From NCBI GenBank assembly GCA_016789955.1, contig JAEUPB010000069.1:1-55395 (forward strand): a stretch of 55,395 bases of DNA. Reading direction: 5' to 3'. Position 1 is the first letter of the stretch. Every line of letters starts with the position of its first letter. The DNA comes from Rubrivivax sp. (GTDB lineage Bacteria; Pseudomonadota; Gammaproteobacteria; Burkholderiales; Burkholderiaceae_C). A model generated the notes under the pieces. That model was not told where the DNA came from, ran no database searches, and worked only from the letters and a program-made list of their open reading frames with translations. This document shows positions 32,213-40,854 of this stretch, piece after piece. The position numbers and the translations under genes were made by a program.

Positions 32213-32288
32213 GGCGTATCGGGGCGGTGTGAGGTCTGCAATTGTGAGCACTTTTGCCGGTCCTGGGTCCGGCGATGCGTAAGTGGCA

Positions 32289-32316
32289 GTATCAATGAAA
32301 TCGATATATTTGATAC
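32289..32316. promoter_or_regulatory. 28-bp AT-rich dyad in the HTH-receiver / HD-GYP divergent promoter
   Basis: Outer arms GTATCAA (32289-32295) and TTGATAC (32310-32316) share one centre (32302.5) with the inner palindrome ATCGAT (32300-32305). A TATATT hexamer (32305-32310) could be a -10 element for the + strand gene starting at 32324, so a bound protein would sit on the promoter. It stands out as AT-rich in very GC-rich surroundings. Confidence 0.6.
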
Positions 32317-32323
32317 TTCATCC

Positions 32324-33109
32324 ATGGACTCCATGGACATGACCCTGGCCCCCTGCACCGCCTCCCACGTCGGTGCCCCGAACAGCTACGACCCGATCGC
32401 GTTCTCGCAGATGTCGCGCCTGGTGGCCGACATGCGCCACCTGTACGCCGAGCGCAAGCAGGCCGCGCGCGAACTGGCGCGCGCCCACCACGAGGCGCTG
32501 GTGCGCCTGGCCATGGCCGCCGAGATGCGCGACGACGACACCGGCGCGCACATCGTGCGCATGGGCTACCTGGCCGAGGCATTGGCACAGGAGATCGGCC
32601 TGCCGAGCCAGGAAGCGGCGATGCTGCGCCGGGCCGCACCGCTGCACGACGTGGGCAAGATCGGCATCCCCGACCGCGTGCTGAAGAAGGCCGGCCCGCT
32701 CACCGGCGACGAGCGCGAGGTGATGAAGCGCCACCCCGAGCTGGGCGCCGGCATCTTCGGCCGCTCGCGCGTGCCGCTGCTGCAGATGGCCGCCGAGGTG
32801 GCGCTGACGCACCACGAGCGCTGGGACGGCACCGGCTATCCGAACGGCCTCGCCGGAGAGCAGATCCCGGTGCATGGGCGCGTGGCCGCGGTGGCCGACT
32901 TCTTCGACGCGCTGACGATGGACCGCTGCTACCGGGACGCCTACGACGACGACACCGCGCTGGCCATGCTGCGCGAGCAGCGCGGCACCGCCTTTGACCC
33001 CGACCTCGTGGACGCCTTCGTCGATGCGGCGCCGCGCATGGTGGCGCTGCGCGACCGCATCAACGCCGGCGCTCCGAGCGTCGGTGCGCTGATGGAAGCG
33101 CTGCTGTAG
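32324..33109 (+). CDS. HD-GYP domain c-di-GMP phosphodiesterase
   Basis: 261 residues from ATG 32324; ATG codons at 32333 and 32339 are alternatives. The start lies 8 bp after the AT-rich dyad. The HD-GYP core is complete: HIVRMGYLAEALA, PLHDVGKIGIPD, MKRHPELGAGI, THHERWDGTGYPNGL and VAAVADFFDALTMDRCYRDAY. This type hydrolyses cyclic di-GMP. No receiver or sensor domain is attached; the N-terminal 60 residues are a short helical lead. It probably receives input through partners encoded nearby. Confidence 0.9.
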   Translation: MDSMDMTLAPCTASHVGAPNSYDPIAFSQMSRLVADMRHLYAERKQAARELARAHHEALVRLAMAAEMRDDDTGAHIVRMGYLAEALAQEIGLPSQEAAMLRRAAPLHDVGKIGIPDRVLKKAGPLTGDEREVMKRHPELGAGIFGRSRVPLLQMAAEVALTHHERWDGTGYPNGLAGEQIPVHGRVAAVADFFDALTMDRCYRDAYDDDTALAMLREQRGTAFDPDLVDAFVDAAPRMVALRDRINAGAPSVGALMEALL

Positions 33110-33168
33110 ACCCTGGATGTGCCCCTCGAAGTGATAGAGATGTCACGCCACACCGAAAGGACCACCCC

Positions 33169-34308
33169 ATGCATGCCTCGCTGGCCGAACTGCTCGAGAA
33201 CCTGCGCACCGGTCTTCTGTGGGTCACGCGCGACGGCATCGTGCGCTACGCCAACGGCGACGGCGCGGCGCGCACCGGGCTGGCCCCGGGCCGCAAGGTG
33301 TACGACCCCGACCTGGCCCGTGCGGTGAGCCAGTCGGTGGCGGCGCGCGTGCCGCGCCAGGTCACGGCCGTGGGTGTGGGCATGGCCGCCGGCGGCGAAC
33401 TGCAGTGCCGCGTGATCCCCGGCCTCGCGCAGGACGACGCCTTCGTGCTGATCGGCCAGCCTTTGGGCCAGGACGACGGCAGCGGCTACGACAACCTGAT
33501 GCAGGCGATCCGCTCGGACCTGCGCGACCCGCTGCGCAGTTCGCACGCGGCGCTGCAGCTGCTGCAGTTCCAGGGCCGCAGCGAGTCCGAGGTGCAGGCC
33601 GTGGCCGACGGCGTGGGGCAGCTGCTCGAGGTGGTGGACAAGCTCGTCGACCTGGCCTCGCTGTGGAGCAGCGGCACGCTGATGGCCACCGACCGCATCG
33701 AGCTGTGGCCGCTGCTGCAGCGGGCTTGGGGCGACGTCGAGCCGCTGGCGCTGGACCGCGCCGTGAAGGTGCGCTTCCACGCGCTCGGCGGCACCGAAAA
33801 CCTGGCCACGCTGTACGGCAGCGAACACTGGCTGCGGCGCGTCTTCTCCGAATGCCTGGAAGCGGCCGTGCGCGCCACGCAGCGCGGCAGCCTGCTCGAG
33901 ATCGAGCACCGCCAGATGGGCCCGCGCGCGCTGATCGTGTTCCGCGACTGCGGCGTGTTCGCCGCGCGCAACCCGGCGGCTGCCGGCGTGCCGATGAAGG
34001 CGCATGAGCGCGGCGCCGACGCAGCGCCGAAGGACGCCGTGCCCGGCGCGCGCGAGCAGATCGGGCTCAAGCTGTGCCAGCACATCGTCTCGCTGCACGG
34101 CGGCCACCTGCGCGAAGAGCACGACGACGGCCAGCGCAACTTCCTGATCGACCTGCCCACCGGCGCGCCGCACCAGGACGCGAATCCGCAGATGGACATG
34201 GCGCAGGCGCAGCGCTATGCCAGCGACCTGGCCGCGCTGATGACGCGCGCACGCCAACGCCGCCCCGGGCCCGCACCCTCCACCGAACTCCTCCGGAGCG
34301 CACCATGA
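33169..34308 (+). CDS. Histidine-kinase-like protein lacking the phospho-accepting His
   Basis: 379 residues with a Shine-Dalgarno (GAAAGGA) before ATG 33169. Residues about 1-90 look like a small PAS-type domain (LRTGLLWVTRDGIVRYANGD). The dimerisation helix then reads AIRSDLRDPLRSSHAALQ: aligned with the usual S-H-E-L-R-T-P-L, the His position is Ser116. The ATP-binding half is weak, with only IGLKLCQHIVSLHGGHL recognisable late. It is therefore probably a pseudokinase that scaffolds or tunes partners. It ends in the ATGA overlap with a lone receiver gene. Confidence 0.75.
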   Translation: MHASLAELLENLRTGLLWVTRDGIVRYANGDGAARTGLAPGRKVYDPDLARAVSQSVAARVPRQVTAVGVGMAAGGELQCRVIPGLAQDDAFVLIGQPLGQDDGSGYDNLMQAIRSDLRDPLRSSHAALQLLQFQGRSESEVQAVADGVGQLLEVVDKLVDLASLWSSGTLMATDRIELWPLLQRAWGDVEPLALDRAVKVRFHALGGTENLATLYGSEHWLRRVFSECLEAAVRATQRGSLLEIEHRQMGPRALIVFRDCGVFAARNPAAAGVPMKAHERGADAAPKDAVPGAREQIGLKLCQHIVSLHGGHLREEHDDGQRNFLIDLPTGAPHQDANPQMDMAQAQRYASDLAALMTRARQRRPGPAPSTELLRSAP

Positions 34309-34676
34309 ACCGCGTCCTCATCGTCGAAGACCAGGCCGACATCCGCAAGCTGATCCGCATGACGCTGGAGTTCGAGGCCTACGAGATCCACGAGGCCGGC
34401 GACGGCGCGTCGGGCCTGCGCCTGGCGCGGGCGGTACGGCCCGACCTCGTGCTGCTGGACGTGATGATGCCCGGCGAGATGGACGGCCTGCAGGTCTGCC
34501 AGGCGCTGAAGACCGACCCCGAGCTGAAGGGCATCAAGGTCGTGCTGCTGACCGCGCGCGGCCAGATCCGCGACCAGGAGGCCGGCCGCACCGCCGGCGC
34601 CGACGAGTACCTCGTGAAGCCGTTCAGCCCGCTGCAGCTCATCGACACGATCGAGCTGCTGCTCGGCGCCACCTGA
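34305..34676 (+). CDS. Single-domain response regulator
   Basis: 123 residues, receiver only. VLIVEDQADIRK supplies the acidic pocket, VLLDVMMPGEMDG the phospho-Asp, VVLLTARGQ the Thr, and YLVKPFSP the Lys. No output domain. The ATG overlaps the pseudokinase stop and the LOV kinase starts 10 bp after its stop, so it should be co-translated with both and is the natural phosphate acceptor or sink for that kinase, or the shuttle to the Hpt protein across the island. Confidence 0.9.
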   Translation: MNRVLIVEDQADIRKLIRMTLEFEAYEIHEAGDGASGLRLARAVRPDLVLLDVMMPGEMDGLQVCQALKTDPELKGIKVVLLTARGQIRDQEAGRTAGADEYLVKPFSPLQLIDTIELLLGAT

Positions 34677-34686
34677 GGCGCACGGC

Positions 34687-37302
34687 GTGACCCCCGACAT
34701 GGAAGGCCCGGCCGGGCCGGGCGCGCCGCCGCATGCGCGGCGGCGGGCGTCGCTGCGCGCCCAGATCCTGATGCTGCTCGCGCTGGTGATCGCGGTGGCG
34801 ATGGGGCTGCTGGCGCACCTGTCGTCGCAGCGGCTGCACGAGCTGGCGCTCGCCGAGCAGCAGCAATGGGTGGCTGCGGTGGCGCGCGCTGCGGCCGGAC
34901 AGGTGGCGCCGTCGCTGAGCCAGGGCGATGCCGATGGCGCGCTGCAGGTGCTGCGCGACGTGGCCGCGATGCCCGCCGTGGGCCGCGTGCAGGTGCGCGA
35001 CGGCAGCGGGCGGACGCTGTTCACCTTGACGCAGAGCGACGACGGCCGCGTGGTGCGGCACGCCGAGGACGCCGGCGCGCCGGCCGACGGCAGCGGCCCT
35101 GTCGCGGAGATGTCCTGGGCCGGCGTGGGGCCGGCCGGTGCGCTGGGCACGGTGGGCATCAGCCACCGCGGGCACGACGACCGGCAGGCGCTGTCGAGCC
35201 TGCACCGCGAGATGCTGGGCGCGGTGGCGCTGGTGGGCCTGGTGATGCTGCTGAGCGTGTCGCTGTTCGTCAATCACGCGATGCAGCCGCTGGTGCGGCT
35301 GGCGCGCTTCTCGCGCGAGCTGAGCAGCGGCGGCGTGCGCCAGGTGCACGTGCAGCCGCGCAGCGCCGAGGTGGCCGAGCTGGCCGACGCGCTGAACCAC
35401 GCGGCGGCCACGATGCACGAGCAGGTCGCCGCGCTGCAGGCCCACGACGCCGAACAGGCCGCGCTGCTGAACGCCGTGCCCGACGCGCTGATCGGCCTGG
35501 ACCGCCGCGGCCGCGTGGCACTGGCCAGCCCCGGCGTGCGCGCGGTGTTCGGCGTCGAGCCCGCCGAGGCGGCCGGCCTGGCGCTGGAGGATCTGCTGCC
35601 CGGCATCACCGCCGGCGAGGCCGAGGCGCGCACGCTGCAGGGCCTGTACATGCGCTCCACGCGTTCGCACGTGGCGCGCTTCGAGATGCAGGCGCGGCGC
35701 ATCGACGGCACGCCGTTCCCGGCCGAGGTGTCGCTGTCGCGCATCGAGACCGCCGAGGGACCGCGCTACGCCGCGCTGGTGCGCGACATGACCGAGGCGC
35801 GCATGGCCAGCGACCTGGCGCACCTCTACGGCCGCGCGCTGGAGTGCACGTCCAACGGCGTCGTGATCTCCGACGTGTCGCTGCCCGGCAGCCCCGTCTT
35901 CTACGCCAATCCGGCCTTCTCCCGCATCACCGGCTACGAGCCTTCCGACGCGGTCGGCCGCAACTGCAGCTTCCTGCAGCTCGGCGACACCGAGCAGCCG
36001 GAGATCGCCGAGCTGGCGCAGGCGGTGGCCGGGCGGCGCAGCGCGCAGGTGGTGCTGCGCAACTACCGCAAGGACGGCACGCTGTTCTTCAACGAGCTGG
36101 CGATCGCGCCGGTGACCGAGACCGACGGCACCGTGCGCCACTACGTGGGCGTGCTCAACGACGTGACCGAGCGCGAGCGCTCGCGCATGGCCATCGCCGA
36201 GCGCGGCGCGCGGCTGAACGCGGTGTTCGAGCTGAGCCCCGACGGCTTCGTCGTGTTCGACGGCGAGGACCGCCTCGTCTACTGCAACGGCGCCTTCATC
36301 GACATGGTGGGCTGGCGCGACACGCCTGATCTCGACGGCCTGCAACTGCAGGAGTTCGACGCGCGGCTGCTGGCGCAGTGCGACCCTGCGCAGCTGCCGC
36401 AGCCGCTGGCCGACGAGCTGGCCGGCGATGGCGAGCCCGCGCCGCGGACGCTGGTGGTGCAACGACCCGAGCGGCGCGTGCTGGCGCGCCTGGTGCGCCG
36501 GCAGCGCGACGGGCACGTGGAGACCATCCTCTTCTTCCGCGACGTGACGCGGGAGACCGAGGTCGACCGCATGAAGAGCGAGTTCCTGACCACCGCCGCA
36601 CACGAGCTGCGCACGCCGATGGTCAGCGTGTTCGGTTTCACCGAGCTGCTGCTGCGCCGCCAGGTGCCCGAGGAGCGCCGCCGCGACATGCTGGAGACCA
36701 TCCACCGCCAGGCCAAGCTGCTGATCCACATGGTCAACGAGCTGCTGGACCTGGCGCGCATCGAGGCGCGGCAGGGCAAGGACATCCGGCTCAGCACCGC
36801 CGTCGTCTCCGAGCTGGTGGAGGCGAGCCTGGAGCCGCTGCGCGTGGGCCCGCGCGCGCACGACCTGGTGGTGGATCTGGCCGATGCCGACGTGACGCTG
36901 TGCGTGGACCGCAGCAAGACCGAGCAGGCGCTGACCAACGTGCTCTCCAACGCGGTGAAGTACTCGCCCGAGGGCGGCCCGATCGTCGTGACGACGCGGC
37001 GCGGCGAGCTGAACGGGTTGCCCGCCATCGGCGTGCGCGTCAGCGACCGCGGCATCGGCATGACGCCCGAGCAGCTCGGCCGCGTGTTCGAGCGCTTCTA
37101 TCGCGCCGATCCGAGCGGCAACATCCCCGGCACCGGCCTGGGGCTGTGCCTGGTGAAGGAGATCGTCGAGATGCACGAGGGCCGCGTGGACATCGCCAGC
37201 GAGCAGGGCAAGGGCACGTCGGTCACGCTGTGGTGGCCGGTGTGGATGGGGGCCGACGAGGCCGGCCTGGCGGTGGCGCCGGCCGCGCAGGGGCTCGGTT
37301 GA
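34687..37302 (+). CDS. Membrane LOV/PAS sensor histidine kinase
   Basis: 871 residues from GTG 34687. One TM near residues 25-45, a periplasmic part, a second TM near 178-197 and HAMP, then PAS (about 265-375), a LOV-type PAS (about 385-500), a third PAS (about 505-620), HisKA with AAHELRTPM (His639) and HATPase (NVLSNAVKYSP, DRGIGM, GTGLGL). The LOV part has GRNCSFLQ with photoactive Cys427, plus NYRKDG and FFNELAIAP. Two normally conserved residues differ: NCR is NCS (Ser428), and the signalling Gln of VGVQ is Leu490 (VGVLNDVT). Confidence 0.85.
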   Translation: MTPDMEGPAGPGAPPHARRRASLRAQILMLLALVIAVAMGLLAHLSSQRLHELALAEQQQWVAAVARAAAGQVAPSLSQGDADGALQVLRDVAAMPAVGRVQVRDGSGRTLFTLTQSDDGRVVRHAEDAGAPADGSGPVAEMSWAGVGPAGALGTVGISHRGHDDRQALSSLHREMLGAVALVGLVMLLSVSLFVNHAMQPLVRLARFSRELSSGGVRQVHVQPRSAEVAELADALNHAAATMHEQVAALQAHDAEQAALLNAVPDALIGLDRRGRVALASPGVRAVFGVEPAEAAGLALEDLLPGITAGEAEARTLQGLYMRSTRSHVARFEMQARRIDGTPFPAEVSLSRIETAEGPRYAALVRDMTEARMASDLAHLYGRALECTSNGVVISDVSLPGSPVFYANPAFSRITGYEPSDAVGRNCSFLQLGDTEQPEIAELAQAVAGRRSAQVVLRNYRKDGTLFFNELAIAPVTETDGTVRHYVGVLNDVTERERSRMAIAERGARLNAVFELSPDGFVVFDGEDRLVYCNGAFIDMVGWRDTPDLDGLQLQEFDARLLAQCDPAQLPQPLADELAGDGEPAPRTLVVQRPERRVLARLVRRQRDGHVETILFFRDVTRETEVDRMKSEFLTTAAHELRTPMVSVFGFTELLLRRQVPEERRRDMLETIHRQAKLLIHMVNELLDLARIEARQGKDIRLSTAVVSELVEASLEPLRVGPRAHDLVVDLADADVTLCVDRSKTEQALTNVLSNAVKYSPEGGPIVVTTRRGELNGLPAIGVRVSDRGIGMTPEQLGRVFERFYRADPSGNIPGTGLGLCLVKEIVEMHEGRVDIASEQGKGTSVTLWWPVWMGADEAGLAVAPAAQGLG

Positions 37303-37320
37303 GCCTGCAGCCGGTTGCGC

Positions 37321-39102
37321 TCAGGCCGGGGCCAGCGGCGACGGCAGCGGCAACGACAGCGTGAACGTCGCGCCGCGGCCGACCTGGCTCGCCAGCGTCA
37401 GCCGCCCGCGCATCAGGTCGGCCAGCGCACGCGACAGCGCCAGGCCCAGGCCCGTGCCGCCGTGCTCGTGGCTGACGCGCGCGTTGCCCTGGCGGAACTT
37501 CTCGAACACCACCTCGTGCAGCTCGGGCGCGATGCCCGGCCCGGTGTCGACGACGTGGAACTGCAGCTCGCCCGCGGAGGCCTCCACGCGCAGCTGCACC
37601 GACCCCGCGGCGGTGAACTTGATCGCGTTGGAGAGCAGGTTGTTCAGGATCTGCTTCAGCCGCAGGCCGTCGCAGTGCACGTGCGTGGGCACCGTGTCGG
37701 CGACCCGCACCGACAGCGCCAGCCCCTTGGCCTCGGCCGTCAGCGCGTAGAAGTCGATCACGCCGGCCACCAGCGGGCGCAGCTCCACCGACTCCGGCGC
37801 CAGCTCGATGGCCCCGGCCTCGGCCTTGGCCAGGTCGAGGATCTCGGTGAGCAGCGTGTTGAGGTACTCCGAGCTCTTGCGGATGAGCCCGGCAGTCTCG
37901 CGGTACTTGGGCTCGCCCAGGCGCCGCTCCATCAGCTCGGCAAAGCCGCGGATGCTCGTCAGCGGCGTGCGCAGCTCGTGCGAGATGGCCGCGAGGAACT
38001 CCGACTTGGCCTGGTTGGCGGCCTGCGCCTGGGCTTCGCTGACGCGCAGCGCCTCGTTCTTGCGCTCCAGCCGCTGCACGCCGATCACCAGGCCGGCGGC
38101 GGCAGCCACCACGGCCAGCGACAGCAGGCCCGTCATCAGCACCAGCGAGTTGCGCGTGCTGCGCCAGCCGGCCATCGCCTCGTCCACGCCCGAGGAGACC
38201 ATCACGTACAGCGGGTAGTCGGCCACGCGGCGATAGGCGAAGTAGCGCTCGACGCCATCGACCCCGCTGCGCCCCTCGTAGCTGCCCTCGGCACCGGCGT
38301 CGCCGCGTGCGACGGGGCTGGTCTCGGCGATGCTGCTGCCCACGCCGGCCGCCTGGCCGCCGATGACGCGGGCGCGCACCGTGCGGTCGCTGCCCACCAG
38401 CGTGACGCCGCCCTGCCGGCCCAGCACCACGCGGCGGTAGACGTCGTCGAAGTAGGTCGGGTCCAGCGAGGCCACCACGACGCCGAGCGAGGTGCCGTCG
38501 GGCGCGGCGATGCGGCGCGAGATCTGGATCGTCCAGCGCTTGGACACCTTGCCCAGCACCGGCTTGCCGATGAACAGGCCGCCCGCGGAGACGAGCGCGC
38601 CCGGCATGCTGGCGGGCTTCAGGTGCACGCGCACGTGCTCGCGCTCGGAGAGGTCGACATGCCCGGAGCCCGAGCCGTCGGGATCGAGGTTGCTGCCGAC
38701 GAAGCGGCCGCTGGCGTCGACCAGCGACAGCTGCGCGAGGATCTTCGGGGCCAGGCCGGTCTCGTTGGCGATGCGCACCAGGTCCGCCGGCGGTACCTGG
38801 CCGTTGGCTGCATAGGCGTCGCGCAGCCGTGTGGTCGCGTGGTCGGTGATGGCCAGCACGCGCAGCGTCTGCTCCTCCAGCGCGCGCGCGACGTTGGTGT
38901 TCTGCGCCACCTCGGCGGCCACCGCATCGCGCCAGCTCAGCTGCAGGTAGCCGACGAGGCCCACCCAGCCGACCAGCAGGCCGACCGCGACGACGAGGCC
39001 GGTCCAGAGGCTGAGGCGCCAGCGGCGGCGCGCCGGGCGCGGCTTGCCGGGGGGGGTATCGGTAGGTGGGGGCATCTGCGCAGTCTCGCTGCTCGAGGTC
39101 AT
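37321..39102 (-). CDS. Cache-domain sensor histidine kinase
   Basis: 593 residues from ATG 39102. A TM helix at about 30-52 (LSLWTGLVVAVGLLVGWVGL), a periplasmic double-Cache region of about 230 residues (RIANETGLAPKILAQLSLVD, then GRFVGSNLDPDGSGSG) and a second TM near 305-330 precede HisKA (ISHELRTPLTSIRGFAEL) and an intact HATPase (ILNNLLSNAIKF, DTGPGI, GGTGLGLALS). There is no receiver. It lies 35 bp after the acyl-CoA dehydrogenase on the same strand and so probably is the last gene of the hydroxycinnamate operon. It is convergent with the LOV kinase. Confidence 0.87.
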   Translation of the reverse strand: MTSSSETAQMPPPTDTPPGKPRPARRRWRLSLWTGLVVAVGLLVGWVGLVGYLQLSWRDAVAAEVAQNTNVARALEEQTLRVLAITDHATTRLRDAYAANGQVPPADLVRIANETGLAPKILAQLSLVDASGRFVGSNLDPDGSGSGHVDLSEREHVRVHLKPASMPGALVSAGGLFIGKPVLGKVSKRWTIQISRRIAAPDGTSLGVVVASLDPTYFDDVYRRVVLGRQGGVTLVGSDRTVRARVIGGQAAGVGSSIAETSPVARGDAGAEGSYEGRSGVDGVERYFAYRRVADYPLYVMVSSGVDEAMAGWRSTRNSLVLMTGLLSLAVVAAAAGLVIGVQRLERKNEALRVSEAQAQAANQAKSEFLAAISHELRTPLTSIRGFAELMERRLGEPKYRETAGLIRKSSEYLNTLLTEILDLAKAEAGAIELAPESVELRPLVAGVIDFYALTAEAKGLALSVRVADTVPTHVHCDGLRLKQILNNLLSNAIKFTAAGSVQLRVEASAGELQFHVVDTGPGIAPELHEVVFEKFRQGNARVSHEHGGTGLGLALSRALADLMRGRLTLASQVGRGATFTLSLPLPSPLAPA

Positions 39103-39137
39103 CGGCCGCCGGCCGCCAACCTTGAGCGCGGAAAGCG

Positions 39138-40838
39138 TCAGTCCGCCGCAGCGGCGGTGGCCTCGACGCGGGCCCAATGCGCCGCCGCCTGCGGCAGCAG
39201 GCCCCGCACGCCGTAGCGCAACCGCTCGCGGGTGGCGGTGCTCCAGGCGTCGGCCGCCAAGTGCTCCAGCGCGCGGGCGCCGGCGCAGCAGGCCCAGGCC
39301 ACCAGCGTGTGGGCCAGGCCGTGCAGCACGTCGTCGGCCACCTCCAGCGCCACGGCTGGCGCGGCCAGCACCGCCTGCGCGGCGTGGCGGGCCGCGGCGA
39401 TCTCGCGGGCCAGCGGCTCGGCGAATTCGGCAGGCGCCCCGTGGGCGGCCTCGGCGCATTCGTCGAGCAAGGCGGCCAGCGCGGCGCCGCCGTCGGCCAG
39501 CAGCTTGCGCTGCACGAGGTCGATCGCCTGCACCTCGTTCGTGCCTTCGTAGACCATCGCGATGCGCGCGTCGCGCACCGTCTGCTCGATGCCGAACTCG
39601 GCCGTGTAGCCGTAGCCGCCGTACACCTGCTGCGCCAGCACCGCCGAGTGGAAGCCGTGGTGCGTGCAGAACGCCTTGACGATCGGCGTCAGCAGCGCGG
39701 CCATCGCGCCGGCGCTGCGGCGCGCGTCGGCGTCGGCATGGTGGTGTGCTTCGTCGATGGCACGCGCGGCGCGGTAGGCGATCACGCGCTGCGCCCACAC
39801 CATCGCCTCGGCCCGCAGCAGCAGGTGCCGCACGGCGGCGTGCTGCTCGATCGGCCGCCCCATCTGCACGCGCTCGGCGGCGTAGCGGCGCGCGTTCTGC
39901 ACCGCGATCTCCTGGTGGCCCAGGCCCTGCAGCCCGACGTGCAGCCGCGCCGAGTTCATCATCAGGAACATCGCGGCCAGGCCCCGGTGCGGCTCGCCGA
40001 CGATCCACCCGGTGGCACCCTCGTAGCGCACCGCGCAGGTGGCGCTGCCGTGGATGCCCATCTTGTGCTCGAGGCTGTCGACCTGCCAGGCGTTGCGCGT
40101 GCCGTCGGGCAGCCACTTGGGCACCAGCGCCAGCGTGATGCCCTTCGTGCCGGGCGGGGCGTCGGACCCCAGCCGGCACAGCACCAGGTGCACCACCTGC
40201 TGCGTGAGGTCGTGGTCGGCGCCGCTGATGAAGATCTTCTGGCCATGGATGCGCAGCGAGCCGTCGGTGGCGGCTTCGGCGCGGGTGCGCAGCACACCGA
40301 GGTCGGTGCCGGCGCCGGGTTCGGTGAGCGCCATCGCGGCCAGCGTGCGGCCGGTGGCGATGTCTTCGAGATGGCGAGCCTTCAGTTCATCGCTGCCGTG
40401 CGCGGCCAGCGTCTCGTAGGCGCCGTGCAGCAGGTCGGGGTACATCACCCAGCCGTGGTTGCAGGCCACGAGCATCTCGCGCACCGCGGCGTCCACCACC
40501 AGCGGCAGGCCCTGGCCGCCCCACTCGGGCGCGCACGGCAGCGCCGGCCAGCCGGCCTCGACGAAGGCGGCGTAGGCCTCGCGGTAGCCGGGCGGCGTGT
40601 GCACGGTGGTGGGGCCGCCGTCGACGGGGCGCTCGAGCCGGCAGCCGGCGCGGTCGCCCGCGGCGTTCAGCGGCAGCAGCGCATCCCGCGCGTGGCGGTC
40701 GGCCTCGCGCAGCACCTGCTCGACCGTGTCGAGGTCGAGGTCGTGCCAGTCGGCGCAGTGCGCCCAGGACTCGGGTGCCTGCAGCACGTGCTCGAGCACG
40801 AAGCGCATGTCGCGCAGCGGGGCCCGGTAGGTCCACAT
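39138..40838 (-). CDS. Acyl-CoA dehydrogenase, three-domain type with C-terminal extension
   Basis: 566 residues from ATG 40838, longer than classical acyl-CoA dehydrogenases (about 390) because of a C-terminal helical extension of the type seen in DmdC-like enzymes. Visible are AALTEPGAG-like AMALTEPGAGTDLG (flavin/substrate loop), IHGQKIFISGADHDLT, MGIHGSATCAVRYEGATGW, QVYGGYGYTAEFGIEQ and the catalytic Glu in MVYEGTNEVQAIDL. In this operon it could desaturate hydroxyphenylpropanoyl-CoA to the cinnamoyl-CoA level. That substrate is inferred. Confidence 0.85.
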   Translation of the reverse strand: MWTYRAPLRDMRFVLEHVLQAPESWAHCADWHDLDLDTVEQVLREADRHARDALLPLNAAGDRAGCRLERPVDGGPTTVHTPPGYREAYAAFVEAGWPALPCAPEWGGQGLPLVVDAAVREMLVACNHGWVMYPDLLHGAYETLAAHGSDELKARHLEDIATGRTLAAMALTEPGAGTDLGVLRTRAEAATDGSLRIHGQKIFISGADHDLTQQVVHLVLCRLGSDAPPGTKGITLALVPKWLPDGTRNAWQVDSLEHKMGIHGSATCAVRYEGATGWIVGEPHRGLAAMFLMMNSARLHVGLQGLGHQEIAVQNARRYAAERVQMGRPIEQHAAVRHLLLRAEAMVWAQRVIAYRAARAIDEAHHHADADARRSAGAMAALLTPIVKAFCTHHGFHSAVLAQQVYGGYGYTAEFGIEQTVRDARIAMVYEGTNEVQAIDLVQRKLLADGGAALAALLDECAEAAHGAPAEFAEPLAREIAAARHAAQAVLAAPAVALEVADDVLHGLAHTLVAWACCAGARALEHLAADAWSTATRERLRYGVRGLLPQAAAHWARVEATAAAAD

Positions 40839-40854
40839 GGCGCGGCCGGCGACT

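Noticed and set aside
32245-32256. AATTGTGAGC-like string resembling a lac operator half
   Set aside because: A single half-site match without the symmetric partner and no LacI gene nearby.
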